From Microbacterium horticulturae (lineage in GTDB: Bacteria > Actinomycetota > Actinomycetes > Actinomycetales > Microbacteriaceae), in contig NZ_CP119108.1 in assembly GCF_029094505.1 (NCBI RefSeq), forward strand, positions 2,418,001 through 2,482,000: a stretch of DNA of 64,000 nt. The letters run 5' to 3'. The notes beneath the pieces are model-generated. The model saw only the letters and a program-made list of their open reading frames with translations. It made no database searches and was not told the DNA's origin. This document shows positions 19,821 through 28,261 of the stretch, one piece after another (position 1 is the first letter of the stretch; each line of letters begins with the position of its first letter). A program made the position numbers and the translations under genes.

Positions 19821-21080
19821 ATGTCTGCTGGCGGAACTCTCAAGTACCTCATTGAGTCGCCGGTTATGGTGCCGCACATGGCGAACCCGAACGTCTTGTC
19901 CCCGATCGTCCCGTACTCCAGCGACACACGTCTCCTGCACATCGGCCCGCACAAGACAGGTACGACGAGCATTCAAGCGGCCCTCCACAGCGCCCGCGCG
20001 GAGATGTCGCGACAAGGCGTGCACATGGCCGGTCGCAACCGGCATCCGATGGCTGCGGTGCTCGCCGGGGTGGGCCGCCCCGCACCGAACTCGAAGGCCA
20101 AAGAGGCACCGTCGCGTGCGAAATGGGCGGCACTGCTGCGCGATATCCGCAGCGCGCGCGAGCCGCGTGTCGTGCTCAGCAGCGAGTTCTTCGCCGATGC
20201 CCGGCCCGAAGCCATCCGCCATGTCGTCGACGAGCTCGACCCGTCGCGCGTACAGATCGCGGTCACGCTCCGACCGCTTGCGAAGGTCATCCCGTCGCAA
20301 TGGCAGCAGTACGTGCAGGCCGGCCTACGCACCGACATGGTGCGCTGGCTCGAGGGCATCTTCGGTGAGCATCCCGAAAAGACCACGCCGTCCTTCTGGT
20401 ACCGACACCGCCACGACCATCTCATCGAACGCTGGGCGGCTGTCGCGGGCGCCGAGAACCTCACCGCGATCGTCGTCGACGACCGAGATCACGACGGCGT
20501 GCTGCGGATATTCGAGCGGCTGCTCGGCCTCAGCGACGGACTGTTGGTCGCTGACCGCGATCTGAGCAACCGGTCAATGACGCTGCCCGAGATCGAGGTC
20601 GTTCGTGCTTTCAACCAGCAGTATGCGAAGACGCAACTCGGCCGCGCCGTCCATGCCAAAGCGATGAGGTTCGGCGCTGCGCTCAACATGAAACAACGAA
20701 CTCCGAGCCCTGAGGAGGAGCGGGTCGCGGCACCGCAATGGGCGATGGACCGCGCGGGCACGATCGCGCGAGAGATGGTGGCGAACATCCGCTCCTCAGG
20801 GGTGCGCGTCATCGGCGATCTCGACCTGCTGACGACGGTGCCGACGGGGTGGGAGGAGGGCGACCGGCCACCCGTGCAGGTCACCCCTGAGATCGCGGGG
20901 AAAGCCGTGATGGGCGTGCTCGAGTCTCTCCTGGCCGACGCGGCATCGACCGACGGCAAGGTACCCACGAGCCGCGATGCACTGCTGGAGGCGATCCCCG
21001 CGCGCGAGCTCGCCGAGGCGCTCGTCGACCGCGTCACCACGAAGGTCGGCACCGCGCTGCGGCGCAGGCCCTCGAAGTGA
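19821..21080 (+). CDS. Sulfotransferase-like protein (P-loop PAPS-binding type)
   Basis: About 420 residues. The PAPS-binding loop RLLHIGPHKTGTTSIQAAL lies near the N-terminus, with VVLSSEFFADA and a 3'-phosphate-like segment VTLRPLAKVIPSQWQQYVQAG. The C-terminal third has no motif I know. The start is uncertain: the frame opens at 19791; ATG 19821 has GAGGAG ten bases upstream and is used here; ATGs at 19866 and 19878 would bring the motif closer to the N-terminus, as is usual. It differs from the divergent neighbour in length and type, so two acceptors or positions may be sulfated. It ends nine bases from the convergent cysC gene. Confidence 0.75.
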   Translation: MSAGGTLKYLIESPVMVPHMANPNVLSPIVPYSSDTRLLHIGPHKTGTTSIQAALHSARAEMSRQGVHMAGRNRHPMAAVLAGVGRPAPNSKAKEAPSRAKWAALLRDIRSAREPRVVLSSEFFADARPEAIRHVVDELDPSRVQIAVTLRPLAKVIPSQWQQYVQAGLRTDMVRWLEGIFGEHPEKTTPSFWYRHRHDHLIERWAAVAGAENLTAIVVDDRDHDGVLRIFERLLGLSDGLLVADRDLSNRSMTLPEIEVVRAFNQQYAKTQLGRAVHAKAMRFGAALNMKQRTPSPEEERVAAPQWAMDRAGTIAREMVANIRSSGVRVIGDLDLLTTVPTGWEEGDRPPVQVTPEIAGKAVMGVLESLLADAASTDGKVPTSRDALLEAIPARELAEALVDRVTTKVGTALRRRPSK

Positions 21081-21089
21081 GCCCGGCGC

Positions 21090-22328
21090 TCATTCGATTC
21101 TCTCGACGAGCGCGGCCCGCACCTGGCCCACCGCGTCGTCGAGATCGATGACGGACGTGTCGATGACCACGTCGGCGTCATCGGGCGCCTCGTACGGCGA
21201 CGAGATACCCGTGAAATCGGGGATCTCACCCGCACGCGCCTTCGCATACAGCCCCTTTCGGTCACGCGCCTCGCAGACATCGAGAGGCGTGCTGACGTAG
21301 ACGAGAAGGAACGCCGCGCCGGCTTCGGCCGCCAGTTCGCGCACCCGCTGCCGCGCGGCGGCGAACGGTGCGATGGGCGCGGCGATGGCGATGCCCCCGT
21401 GGTGAGCGACCAGAGAGGCCACGTATCCGATGCGCTCGACGTTCGCCTCGCGCGAGGCGCGGTCGAACCCGAGCCCCCGCGAGAGAAACTGGCGCACCTC
21501 GTCGCCGTCGAGCTGCGTCGTGCGCATCCCATCGTCTTCGAGCTCGGCTCTCAACGCCGAGGCCACGGTTGATTTTCCCGAGCCCGAGAGTCCGGTGAAC
21601 AGCACGACGACTCCGCGGCGCCCGACGCCCGCCAGGGCGCGCTCAATGTCCGGCGCCTGCGCCGGCATGTACAGCTGATTGACGGCGTCGCGTCGCACCG
21701 TCGCCAGAGCATCGATGCGTCGCTGCTCGTCAGTCGGCCGGTCGTCGGACACAGCGCGTACCGTCGCCGCTCCGCACCCGCGTACGACCTCAGCAAACGC
21801 AAGGGCTCCCACGGAGAGCGTTTCGCCTGATTTCTCCTTCGGCCATGGCAGCACAACGGCACGAGCAAAGTGCCCGGCGTCGCGCAGCGTCGCCGCGAGC
21901 TCTTGAGCGGCACGGGCCAGTCCCGCGGCGCCCACCTGCCCGGCAGCGACCGTACCCCGTGCCGCCGGTGCAACCACGACGATCTGCCCACGATGGCCGG
22001 CGAACGCCGCGAGCGCGCGATCGATGTCGCCGCGGGTGGGCGGCTCGGCGAGGGTCAGGGCCGCGGCATCCGTCAGCTCCGTACGCAACTGCGCGGGAGC
22101 GATGCGCACCATCGGGTCCCACTGCGGCCCGGGAGTGTGTGCGAACGGTTTGAGCGCCGTGACGAGGCCGCCGTCGACGCGTGCCAGCGGTGCGTTCTCG
22201 GCATCCGTGAGCACCGTGCCATTCGGCACCTCGCCACGGGCCGGATTCGGAATGCCCCCGCCCAGCGCCAGCTCGAGGATGTCGAGTTCGGAATCGGTGA
22301 GGACACGCACGGGGCGCTGCAGAGTCAT
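21090..22328 (-). CDS. cysC: Adenylylsulfate (APS) kinase with N-terminal ATP-sulfurylase-like domain
   Basis: 412 residues. The C-terminal 180 residues are a canonical APS kinase that phosphorylates APS to PAPS: P-loop GLSGSGKST at 246-254, [26 protein letters not shown], and [16 protein letters not shown]. The N-terminal 230 residues resemble the PUA-like and catalytic domains of ATP sulfurylase (start [19 protein letters not shown]), but no clear catalytic ATP-binding histidine motif is visible, and separate CysD/CysN are encoded nearby, so the domain may be regulatory or degenerate. The start is fixed by GGAAGGA and by ATGA overlap with the permease gene. PAPS would serve the two adjacent sulfotransferases. 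Confidence 0.88.
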   Translation of the reverse strand: MTLQRPVRVLTDSELDILELALGGGIPNPARGEVPNGTVLTDAENAPLARVDGGLVTALKPFAHTPGPQWDPMVRIAPAQLRTELTDAAALTLAEPPTRGDIDRALAAFAGHRGQIVVVAPAARGTVAAGQVGAAGLARAAQELAATLRDAGHFARAVVLPWPKEKSGETLSVGALAFAEVVRGCGAATVRAVSDDRPTDEQRRIDALATVRRDAVNQLYMPAQAPDIERALAGVGRRGVVVLFTGLSGSGKSTVASALRAELEDDGMRTTQLDGDEVRQFLSRGLGFDRASREANVERIGYVASLVAHHGGIAIAAPIAPFAAARQRVRELAAEAGAAFLLVYVSTPLDVCEARDRKGLYAKARAGEIPDFTGISSPYEAPDDADVVIDTSVIDLDDAVGQVRAALVERIE

Positions 22329-23311
22329 CGGGTTCCTTCCGGAGGCGAGTGATGCTGTGCGTCGGGGCAAGGAGGCGGGACGTTCCCCGACGGTTTGGCG
22401 CGGGCACGGCGCTGTTCGTGCTTGATCGCGGTGTAACGGTTGCGGATGAGGACCCACAGCAGCGGCCCCAGGATGAGAGCAGCGATCGTCACTCCGAACA
22501 CCCATTCGGTCGGCACGCCGGTGAGCTTGAGACCCGACGCCAGCAGCAGGATCGCGAGAACGCGGCGGATGATGCCCCCGGGCGCCCGGCTGGAGACACG
22601 GGCACCGAAGAAGGCCCCGGGAATCGCGCCGATCAGTAACGAGACCGTCAGCCCCAGCGAGAAGTCTCCGTAGAGGAGGTGACCGAGGGATGCCGCGGCC
22701 ACCAGCGGCACCGCCTGGACCAGATCGGTGCCCACGAGCTGCGATGCCTTGAGCCCCGGGTACATGAGCAGCAGGACGACGATGATGATGGATCCTGCGC
22801 CGACCGAGGTCATGCCCACGAGCAGTCCCGCCACTGCACCGAGGAGCACGGTGGGCACCGGCTTGACGACGACATCGGGGCGCGTCGGTTTCGCCGCGCC
22901 CTCGCCCAGTGCAGTGTTGCGCTGGAGCATGCCCAGCACGGCACGCACCACGAGACCTGCCGAGGCCAGAAGCAATGCAACACCCAAGATGATCTTGAGA
23001 ATCTCGTTAAGGGATTCGCCGAATGGCAGCACCCGTAACAGGATGACGCCCGAGAAGGCAGCGGGCACCGACCCGACGCACAGCCACAGGACGAGCTTGA
23101 GGTTCACGGTCCTGCGCCGGAGGTGTACGTAGGCTCCGGCCGGCTTCATGAACAGGCTTGCGACGACGTCAGAAGAGACCGCCATCAGCGGATCCACGCG
23201 GAAGAAGAAGATGAGCATGGGGGTCATCAGAGCTCCCCCGCCCATTCCGGTGAGGCCCACGACGAACCCGACGAGCAGGCCGCCGAGAACGAGACTGAGG
23301 TCGATGCTCAT
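22325..23311 (-). CDS. TauE/SafE family anion permease (probable sulfate/sulfite transporter)
   Basis: About 328 residues with eight or nine membrane helices. TauE/SafE permeases carry sulfite, sulfoacetate, sulfate or similar anions. Family marks are [16 protein letters not shown] near the N-terminus and its half-repeat [16 protein letters not shown] in the middle, followed by [14 protein letters not shown]. The frame is open to 23377 but the family start fits ATG near 23311 with GAGGAG upstream. It is translationally coupled to cysC, so import of the sulfate that CysDN and CysC activate is the natural inference. A charged proline-rich tail closes the protein. Confidence 0.83.
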   Translation of the reverse strand: MSIDLSLVLGGLLVGFVVGLTGMGGGALMTPMLIFFFRVDPLMAVSSDVVASLFMKPAGAYVHLRRRTVNLKLVLWLCVGSVPAAFSGVILLRVLPFGESLNEILKIILGVALLLASAGLVVRAVLGMLQRNTALGEGAAKPTRPDVVVKPVPTVLLGAVAGLLVGMTSVGAGSIIIVVLLLMYPGLKASQLVGTDLVQAVPLVAAASLGHLLYGDFSLGLTVSLLIGAIPGAFFGARVSSRAPGGIIRRVLAILLLASGLKLTGVPTEWVFGVTIAALILGPLLWVLIRNRYTAIKHEQRRARAKPSGNVPPPCPDAQHHSPPEGTR

Positions 23312-23455
23312 CGCTGTACGGGCTGCTCCTCGTGTGTGACGAACGAGGTCGTGCCACAGGCTGGGAACATGCCGCAATGGTAGCCTCGGGCTGGTTTCGC
23401 GGACGGGCGTCTGTCATCTACGCGAAACAATCTCCAGCAAGTCGATAGGAATACA

Positions 23456-24295
23456 GTGACGACTCCCTCCGCCACGACGGACGACCACGCGTTCGCCGCC
23501 GAGTTGGCGCTCGGTGCGGGTGCGGTGCTGCTCGCGCTGCGTGCGGACGTCGACGAGACGGGGGATGCCGTCGACACGGCCGCTCTCAGAGACCTCGGCG
23601 ATGCACGGGCGCAGGACTGGCTCGCCGGCGCCCTCGCCGCCGGCCGTCCGGACGACGCCGTCCTCTCGGAGGAGGCCGCTGACGACCACGCACGCCTCGA
23701 TGCCGAACGCGTATGGATCATCGACCCGCTCGACGGCACCCGTGAGTTCGCGGAGCGCACCGGCGGCACCTGGCGGACCGACTTCGCCGTGCATGTCGCC
23801 CTCTGGGAGCGCGGTCTCGGCCTCACCGCCGGCGCCGTCGCACTGCCCGCTCGTGCACAGGTATATCGAACGCCCCCGACCGCGGCGGCACCCGATGAAG
23901 TGGCTGTCGCCGCCGTGCTGACCGGCGACCGCGCGCTGAGAATCGCCGCTAGTCGCAGCCGGCCGCCCGCGTTCGTCACGGCTCTGGCCGAACGCGACGA
24001 CGTAGAGCTTGTGCCGATGGGCTCGGCGGGCGTCAAGGTGATGTCGGTGGTCGACGGCACAGTTGACGCCTACCTGCACGCCGGCGGGCAGTACGAATGG
24101 GATTCGGCGGCGCCTGTGACCGTCGCCGCGGCCGCCGGCTTCGTCTGCACCCGCCTCGACGGCTCGCCGCTCGTCTACAACCGCGCGAACCCCTGGCTGC
24201 CCGACCTTTTCGTCAGCCACCCCGCCTTGCAGGCCCACGTGCGCAGCCTGCTCGCCACCGTCGTCACTCCCGATCAGGAAGGTACCCAGTCGTGA
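23456..24295 (+). CDS. cysQ: 3'(2'),5'-bisphosphate nucleotidase (PAP phosphatase)
   Basis: 279-residue member of the inositol monophosphatase superfamily. CysQ removes the 3'-phosphate from PAP, the inhibitory by-product of sulfotransferases, and can also destroy PAPS. The metal-binding motif IDPLDGTREF is complete, with an upstream EEA acid and the C-terminal WDSAAPVTVAAAAGF motif. A GTG start with TAGGAATACA just upstream fits a short ribosome site. The stop overlaps the cysD start (GTGA), tying PAP removal to sulfate activation. Confidence 0.88.
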   Translation: MTTPSATTDDHAFAAELALGAGAVLLALRADVDETGDAVDTAALRDLGDARAQDWLAGALAAGRPDDAVLSEEAADDHARLDAERVWIIDPLDGTREFAERTGGTWRTDFAVHVALWERGLGLTAGAVALPARAQVYRTPPTAAAPDEVAVAAVLTGDRALRIAASRSRPPAFVTALAERDDVELVPMGSAGVKVMSVVDGTVDAYLHAGGQYEWDSAAPVTVAAAAGFVCTRLDGSPLVYNRANPWLPDLFVSHPALQAHVRSLLATVVTPDQEGTQS

Positions 24296-25194
24296 ACACC
24301 CACGTCTTGAGTCAGCTCCGCAGTCTGGAGGCTGAGAGCATCCACGTCTTCCGCGAGGTCGTCGCGGAGATGCAGCATCCCTGCCTCCTTTTCTCGGGCG
24401 GCAAAGACTCGATCACCATGTTGCACCTGGCCGAGAAGGCCTTCACGCCCGCGCGCATCCCCTTCCCGATCATGCACGTCGACACGGGGTTGAACTTTCC
24501 CGAGGTGATCGCTTGCCGTGACCGCTGGGTCGAGCGCACGGGCGTGCAGCTCGTCGTGGCCTCCGTGCAGGATGCCATCGACCGCGGCCTGGTCACCGAG
24601 CCGCCGAACGGGTCGCGCAACCGCATCCAGACCCCCGTGCTGCTCGAGGCGGCCGAGAAGAACGGCTTCGACGCGCTGTTCGGCGGTGGCCGCCGCGATG
24701 AGGAGAAGGCGCGCGCCAAGGAGCGCGTCTTCTCGTTCCGTGACGAGTTCGGTCAGTGGGACCCGAAGAACCAGCGTCCCGAGATCTGGAGCCTGTACAA
24801 CGGCCGCGTGCATCCCGGCGAGAGCATCCGGGTCTTCCCCCTCTCGAACTGGACCGAGCTCGACATCTGGTCGTACATCGCCGAGGAAGACATCGACATC
24901 CCCGAGCTGTACTTGGCCGCCGAGCGCGACGTCGTCGAGCGCGACGGGATGCTGTTCGCCGTGAACGACTTCATCTCTCTCAAGGACGGCGAGCAGCTGC
25001 AGCGGCGGTCGGTGCGCTACCGCACGCTCGGCGACGCCAATCTGACCGCCGCCGTCGAGTCGACGGCATCCACCTTCCCGGCCATCGTCGAAGAGATCGC
25101 CTCGGTCCGCATCACCGAGCGTGGTGCGACGCGCGGGGACGACAAGGTCAGCGAGGCAGCGATGGAAGACCGCAAGCGAGAGGGCTACTTCTGA
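24292..25194 (+). CDS. cysD: Sulfate adenylyltransferase subunit 2 (ATP sulfurylase small subunit)
   Basis: 300 residues. CysD carries the PP-loop ATP pyrophosphatase active site (LLFSGGKDSITMLHL) that makes APS from ATP and sulfate, driven by GTP hydrolysis in CysN. Other CysD blocks are the FGGGRRDEEKARAKERVFSF motif and RPEIWSLYNGR; the C-terminus ends in the typical MEDRKREGYF. GTG start within the cysQ stop (GTGA). The cysN ATG shares one base with its stop (TGATG). The frame upstream of 24292 lies inside cysQ and is not used. Confidence 0.95.
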   Translation: MNTHVLSQLRSLEAESIHVFREVVAEMQHPCLLFSGGKDSITMLHLAEKAFTPARIPFPIMHVDTGLNFPEVIACRDRWVERTGVQLVVASVQDAIDRGLVTEPPNGSRNRIQTPVLLEAAEKNGFDALFGGGRRDEEKARAKERVFSFRDEFGQWDPKNQRPEIWSLYNGRVHPGESIRVFPLSNWTELDIWSYIAEEDIDIPELYLAAERDVVERDGMLFAVNDFISLKDGEQLQRRSVRYRTLGDANLTAAVESTASTFPAIVEEIASVRITERGATRGDDKVSEAAMEDRKREGYF

Positions 25195-26462
25195 TGGCAA
25201 CCGACCTGTTGCGGTTCGCGACCGCAGGCTCCGTCGACGACGGCAAAAGCACGCTCATCGGGCGGCTGCTGTTCGACTCGAAGACGATCTTCAGCGACCA
25301 GCTCGAATCGGTCGAGCGGGTGTCACAGAGCCGGGGCAACGACTACACCGACCTCGCACTGCTCACCGATGGCCTGCGTGCCGAGCGCGAGCAGGGCATC
25401 ACGATCGACGTGGCATACCGCTATTTCGCGACGCCGCGGCGCAAGTTCATCATCGCCGACACCCCGGGACACATCCAATACACCCGGAACATGGTCACCG
25501 GCGCCTCGACCGCCGATGTCGCGCTCATCCTCGTCGACGCGCGTAAGGGTGTGGTCGAGCAGAGCCGGCGACACATGTTCTTGGCCACACTGCTGGGAGT
25601 GCCGCACATCGTGGTGTGCGTGAACAAGATGGATCTCGTCGGCTATCACGAGGACGTCTTCGAAAAGATCCGTAGCGAGTTCACCGACTTCGCCTCGCGG
25701 CTGCGCGTGCGCGACCTGTCGTTCATCCCGATCTCCGCGCTGAACGGCGACAATGTCGTCGATCGCAGCGAGAACATGCCGTGGTTCGATGGCTCGCCGC
25801 TGCTCAGCCACCTGGAGCGGCTGCACGTGGCCAGCGACCGCAACCTCACGGACGTACGCTTCCCCGTGCAGTACGTGATCCGGCCGCAGCAGCATGAGCA
25901 CCGTGACTATCGCGGGTATGCCGGGACGGTCGCGAGCGGCGTCATGCGTCCCGGTGACCCGGTGGTCGCGCTGCCATCGGGGCTGGAGACTACGATCGCC
26001 GGAATCGACACCGCCGACGGGCCGGTCGCCGAGGCCTACCCGCCCATGTCGGTCACGGTGCGACTCACAGACGACATCGACATCTCGCGCGGCGATATGC
26101 TCGCTCGTCCGAACAACACCCCGGCGTCGCTGCAGGACATCGACGCTCAGGTGTGCTGGATGGACGAGACCGCGACCCTGATGCCGGGCAAGAAGTACGC
26201 GATCAAGCACACGACCCGCTGGGCGCGTGCCATGGTGAAGAACCTCAACTACCGCATCGACGTCAATACCCTGCACCGGGACGAGGCCGCCACCGAGCTC
26301 GGTCTCAACGAGATCGGGCGCGTGCGTCTGCGCGTGACGCAGCCGCTGTTCGTCGACCCGTACCAGCAGAACCGCGAGACCGGCTCGTTCATCCTGGTCG
26401 ACGAGAGCACGAACAAGACCGTGGCTGCCGGCATGATCGGGAGCCTCCCGCACACTGCATGA
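25194..26462 (+). CDS. cysN: Sulfate adenylyltransferase subunit 1 (GTPase subunit)
   Basis: 422 residues, an EF-Tu-like GTPase that energises APS formation by CysD. GTPase motifs are TAGSVDDGKSTLIGRLL (G1), IADTPGHIQY (G3) and CVNKMDL (G4), followed by two beta-barrel domains. There is no C-terminal APS kinase extension (CysC is separate here). No adenylylsulfate reductase or sulfite reductase gene follows; the next gene on the opposite strand is a pyruvyltransferase. This supports PAPS use for sulfation rather than for cysteine synthesis. Confidence 0.95.
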   Translation: MATDLLRFATAGSVDDGKSTLIGRLLFDSKTIFSDQLESVERVSQSRGNDYTDLALLTDGLRAEREQGITIDVAYRYFATPRRKFIIADTPGHIQYTRNMVTGASTADVALILVDARKGVVEQSRRHMFLATLLGVPHIVVCVNKMDLVGYHEDVFEKIRSEFTDFASRLRVRDLSFIPISALNGDNVVDRSENMPWFDGSPLLSHLERLHVASDRNLTDVRFPVQYVIRPQQHEHRDYRGYAGTVASGVMRPGDPVVALPSGLETTIAGIDTADGPVAEAYPPMSVTVRLTDDIDISRGDMLARPNNTPASLQDIDAQVCWMDETATLMPGKKYAIKHTTRWARAMVKNLNYRIDVNTLHRDEAATELGLNEIGRVRLRVTQPLFVDPYQQNRETGSFILVDESTNKTVAAGMIGSLPHTA

Positions 26463-26502
26463 TCGGCCGGGGCTGAGCTGCTCGCTACGTGGCGGGGGCG
26501 GC

Positions 26503-28116
26503 TCAACCCTGCAGAATTCGACGGCCGAGCCGTCGCACGTGTGTACGAGCCGTCGCGAGACGGCCCACAGGTGTTTGCGTCGGCGCAGCGACGACTCCCC
26601 CGCCCGCAACACGGCGGTCGAGCTCAGCCGTCAGCGCAGCGATCTGCGCTTCCTCGCCCCGTTTGCCTGCGACCACAGCCCGGAGCTGACGGCGCACCTC
26701 GGGTTCTTGCTGCCGCCCGGGCCGATACCCGAGGGGTGAGAACGATGGCCGGACCGTGCGCTCAGCGGCGATCCCCGCCGCTGTCGTCCGGTGCCGCAGC
26801 CAACGGACACGATCAGCGATATCGGTTTCGTATCGGGGACTGGCCGGCACAAGCGGGCGAACGGGCTCACGGAACGGCGCCGCCGCAACCTGCTCTTCAT
26901 AGGCGGGGTTGGCGCTGCCGTCCTGCCCGATGTGTGTGAGACCGTTGACGTCGAAGAATCTCATGAGGGTCTCGAACCGCGGTTTGAGTCCGCGGTTGTA
27001 GGCGGACCAATCGGACTCCGCGAACAAAGACTCGACGGTGGCCTTCCGACCTGCCGTAGCCAACTTGTGCCGAGGGATCTCGTGGTACTCGGCGAGCTCA
27101 AGCGTCCGGGAGTCAAATGGCAGAATCGTCGCCGGCGTCCGCGACAGGAGTGCGGCGATCGTTCCATGGATGCGTGTCCCAACCGCGTAGTCGAACTCGG
27201 AAAGACTGTCGACCCACGTACGGGAATCGAGCGGGAATCGCATCCTTCCTTCTCGATACAGCACGTGCCTGGTGTGCGTTGGCAGGACGGGATCATACTT
27301 TCCGGGAAGATCCTCGCCCCACAACATGAGCGCGAGATCGGTGTGATTCTGTGGAAAGTAGACCGCATTGCGATAGGTATCGAGCGTGCGTCGCACGAAC
27401 GGAACGACCTGTTTCGCATACGGAGAGATACTCATTGCGATACCACTGTCCGGGGTGGGCGCGTCGCCCACCACGACGGTGTTCTCTGGGCCGCGCAGAT
27501 ACACCGCCGGGCAACCGATGACTTCGACGTGCTCATCCCCGAATCCCAGTCTCCGCAGGAACAGCCGCGTCTGGTCGCCGCGCACACCGATCTTCGCAGA
27601 GTGGTCCAGTACGGCCCGCGCGAACCTCGTGACGACGACTTCGATGTCATCGCTGAGTATCGTGTCTCGCTCAATACCGAATTGGGCGCCCACGCCGACC
27701 ACAGTCACGGGGATCGTGAGACCCTCGATGACCTCGGTCAGCCGGCGCAGCGGGTCAAGGAACCGGCGGCGGAATGCGTTCGCAAGCGGGATCACGAAGT
27801 GGTCGAACTCCCGATCGATCCGGGCGATGTGACGGCGAGTGCTGTACTTCTCCGTGACGTACGAGTCAGCCACGACGTCATTGTCGGGTGTGGACAGCAA
27901 GCGATGCACGGAGTCCGCGAACAGGAGATTCCCGACGTTGCTGCCGAACACGCCACTGTGGCCATAGGCGAGTGCCGCTTCGGCACTGATGGCCGTGCGG
28001 GGGTCTTTTGCAGCACGCAGCAGATAGCGGGTCAAAGACATCCTCGTAATCGTTCCAGGAATCGGGGTCGTCCAATTGTCCCGCACGTCGTCGCCTGGAG
28101 AAAACTCCGAAGCCAT
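26503..28116 (-). CDS. Polysaccharide pyruvyl transferase family protein (copy 3, long C-terminal tail)
   Basis: 537 residues, longer than copies 1 and 2. Residues about 45-340 hold the family fold: GHSGVFGSNVGNLLFADS, VVGVGAQFG, YFPQNHTDLAL and VGTRIHGTIAALLS. About 170 further residues follow, with a predicted coiled coil rich in Arg, Glu and Ala near the end, possibly for oligomerisation. GAGGA nine bases upstream supports ATG 28116 (an internal ATG at 28041 is the alternative). Base composition is more AT-rich than the adjacent cys genes, suggesting the same foreign source as the 1-14.6 kb locus. It is convergent with cysN. Confidence 0.78.
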   Translation of the reverse strand: MASEFSPGDDVRDNWTTPIPGTITRMSLTRYLLRAAKDPRTAISAEAALAYGHSGVFGSNVGNLLFADSVHRLLSTPDNDVVADSYVTEKYSTRRHIARIDREFDHFVIPLANAFRRRFLDPLRRLTEVIEGLTIPVTVVGVGAQFGIERDTILSDDIEVVVTRFARAVLDHSAKIGVRGDQTRLFLRRLGFGDEHVEVIGCPAVYLRGPENTVVVGDAPTPDSGIAMSISPYAKQVVPFVRRTLDTYRNAVYFPQNHTDLALMLWGEDLPGKYDPVLPTHTRHVLYREGRMRFPLDSRTWVDSLSEFDYAVGTRIHGTIAALLSRTPATILPFDSRTLELAEYHEIPRHKLATAGRKATVESLFAESDWSAYNRGLKPRFETLMRFFDVNGLTHIGQDGSANPAYEEQVAAAPFREPVRPLVPASPRYETDIADRVRWLRHRTTAAGIAAERTVRPSFSPLGYRPGRQQEPEVRRQLRAVVAGKRGEEAQIAALTAELDRRVAGGGVVAAPTQTPVGRLATARTHVRRLGRRILQG

Positions 28117-28261
28117 CGACTCGGTCCTCGCAAACGAAGTGGCTTTGTGAGAACCCTTTCACCATTATTGTCGCCAATTTTGATTGTGATTCTGGCTGCA
28201 GTGGGTCTACGGTGGGCACGTCGCGGCGGTCCGCCGCGCTTTCTCGTTGGAGAGGACATCG

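Noticed and set aside
21090-26462. Reading the cys genes as cysteine biosynthesis
   Set aside because: Reductase genes are missing, while APS kinase, PAP phosphatase and two sulfotransferases are present; assimilation via genes elsewhere is not excluded but is the weaker explanation.
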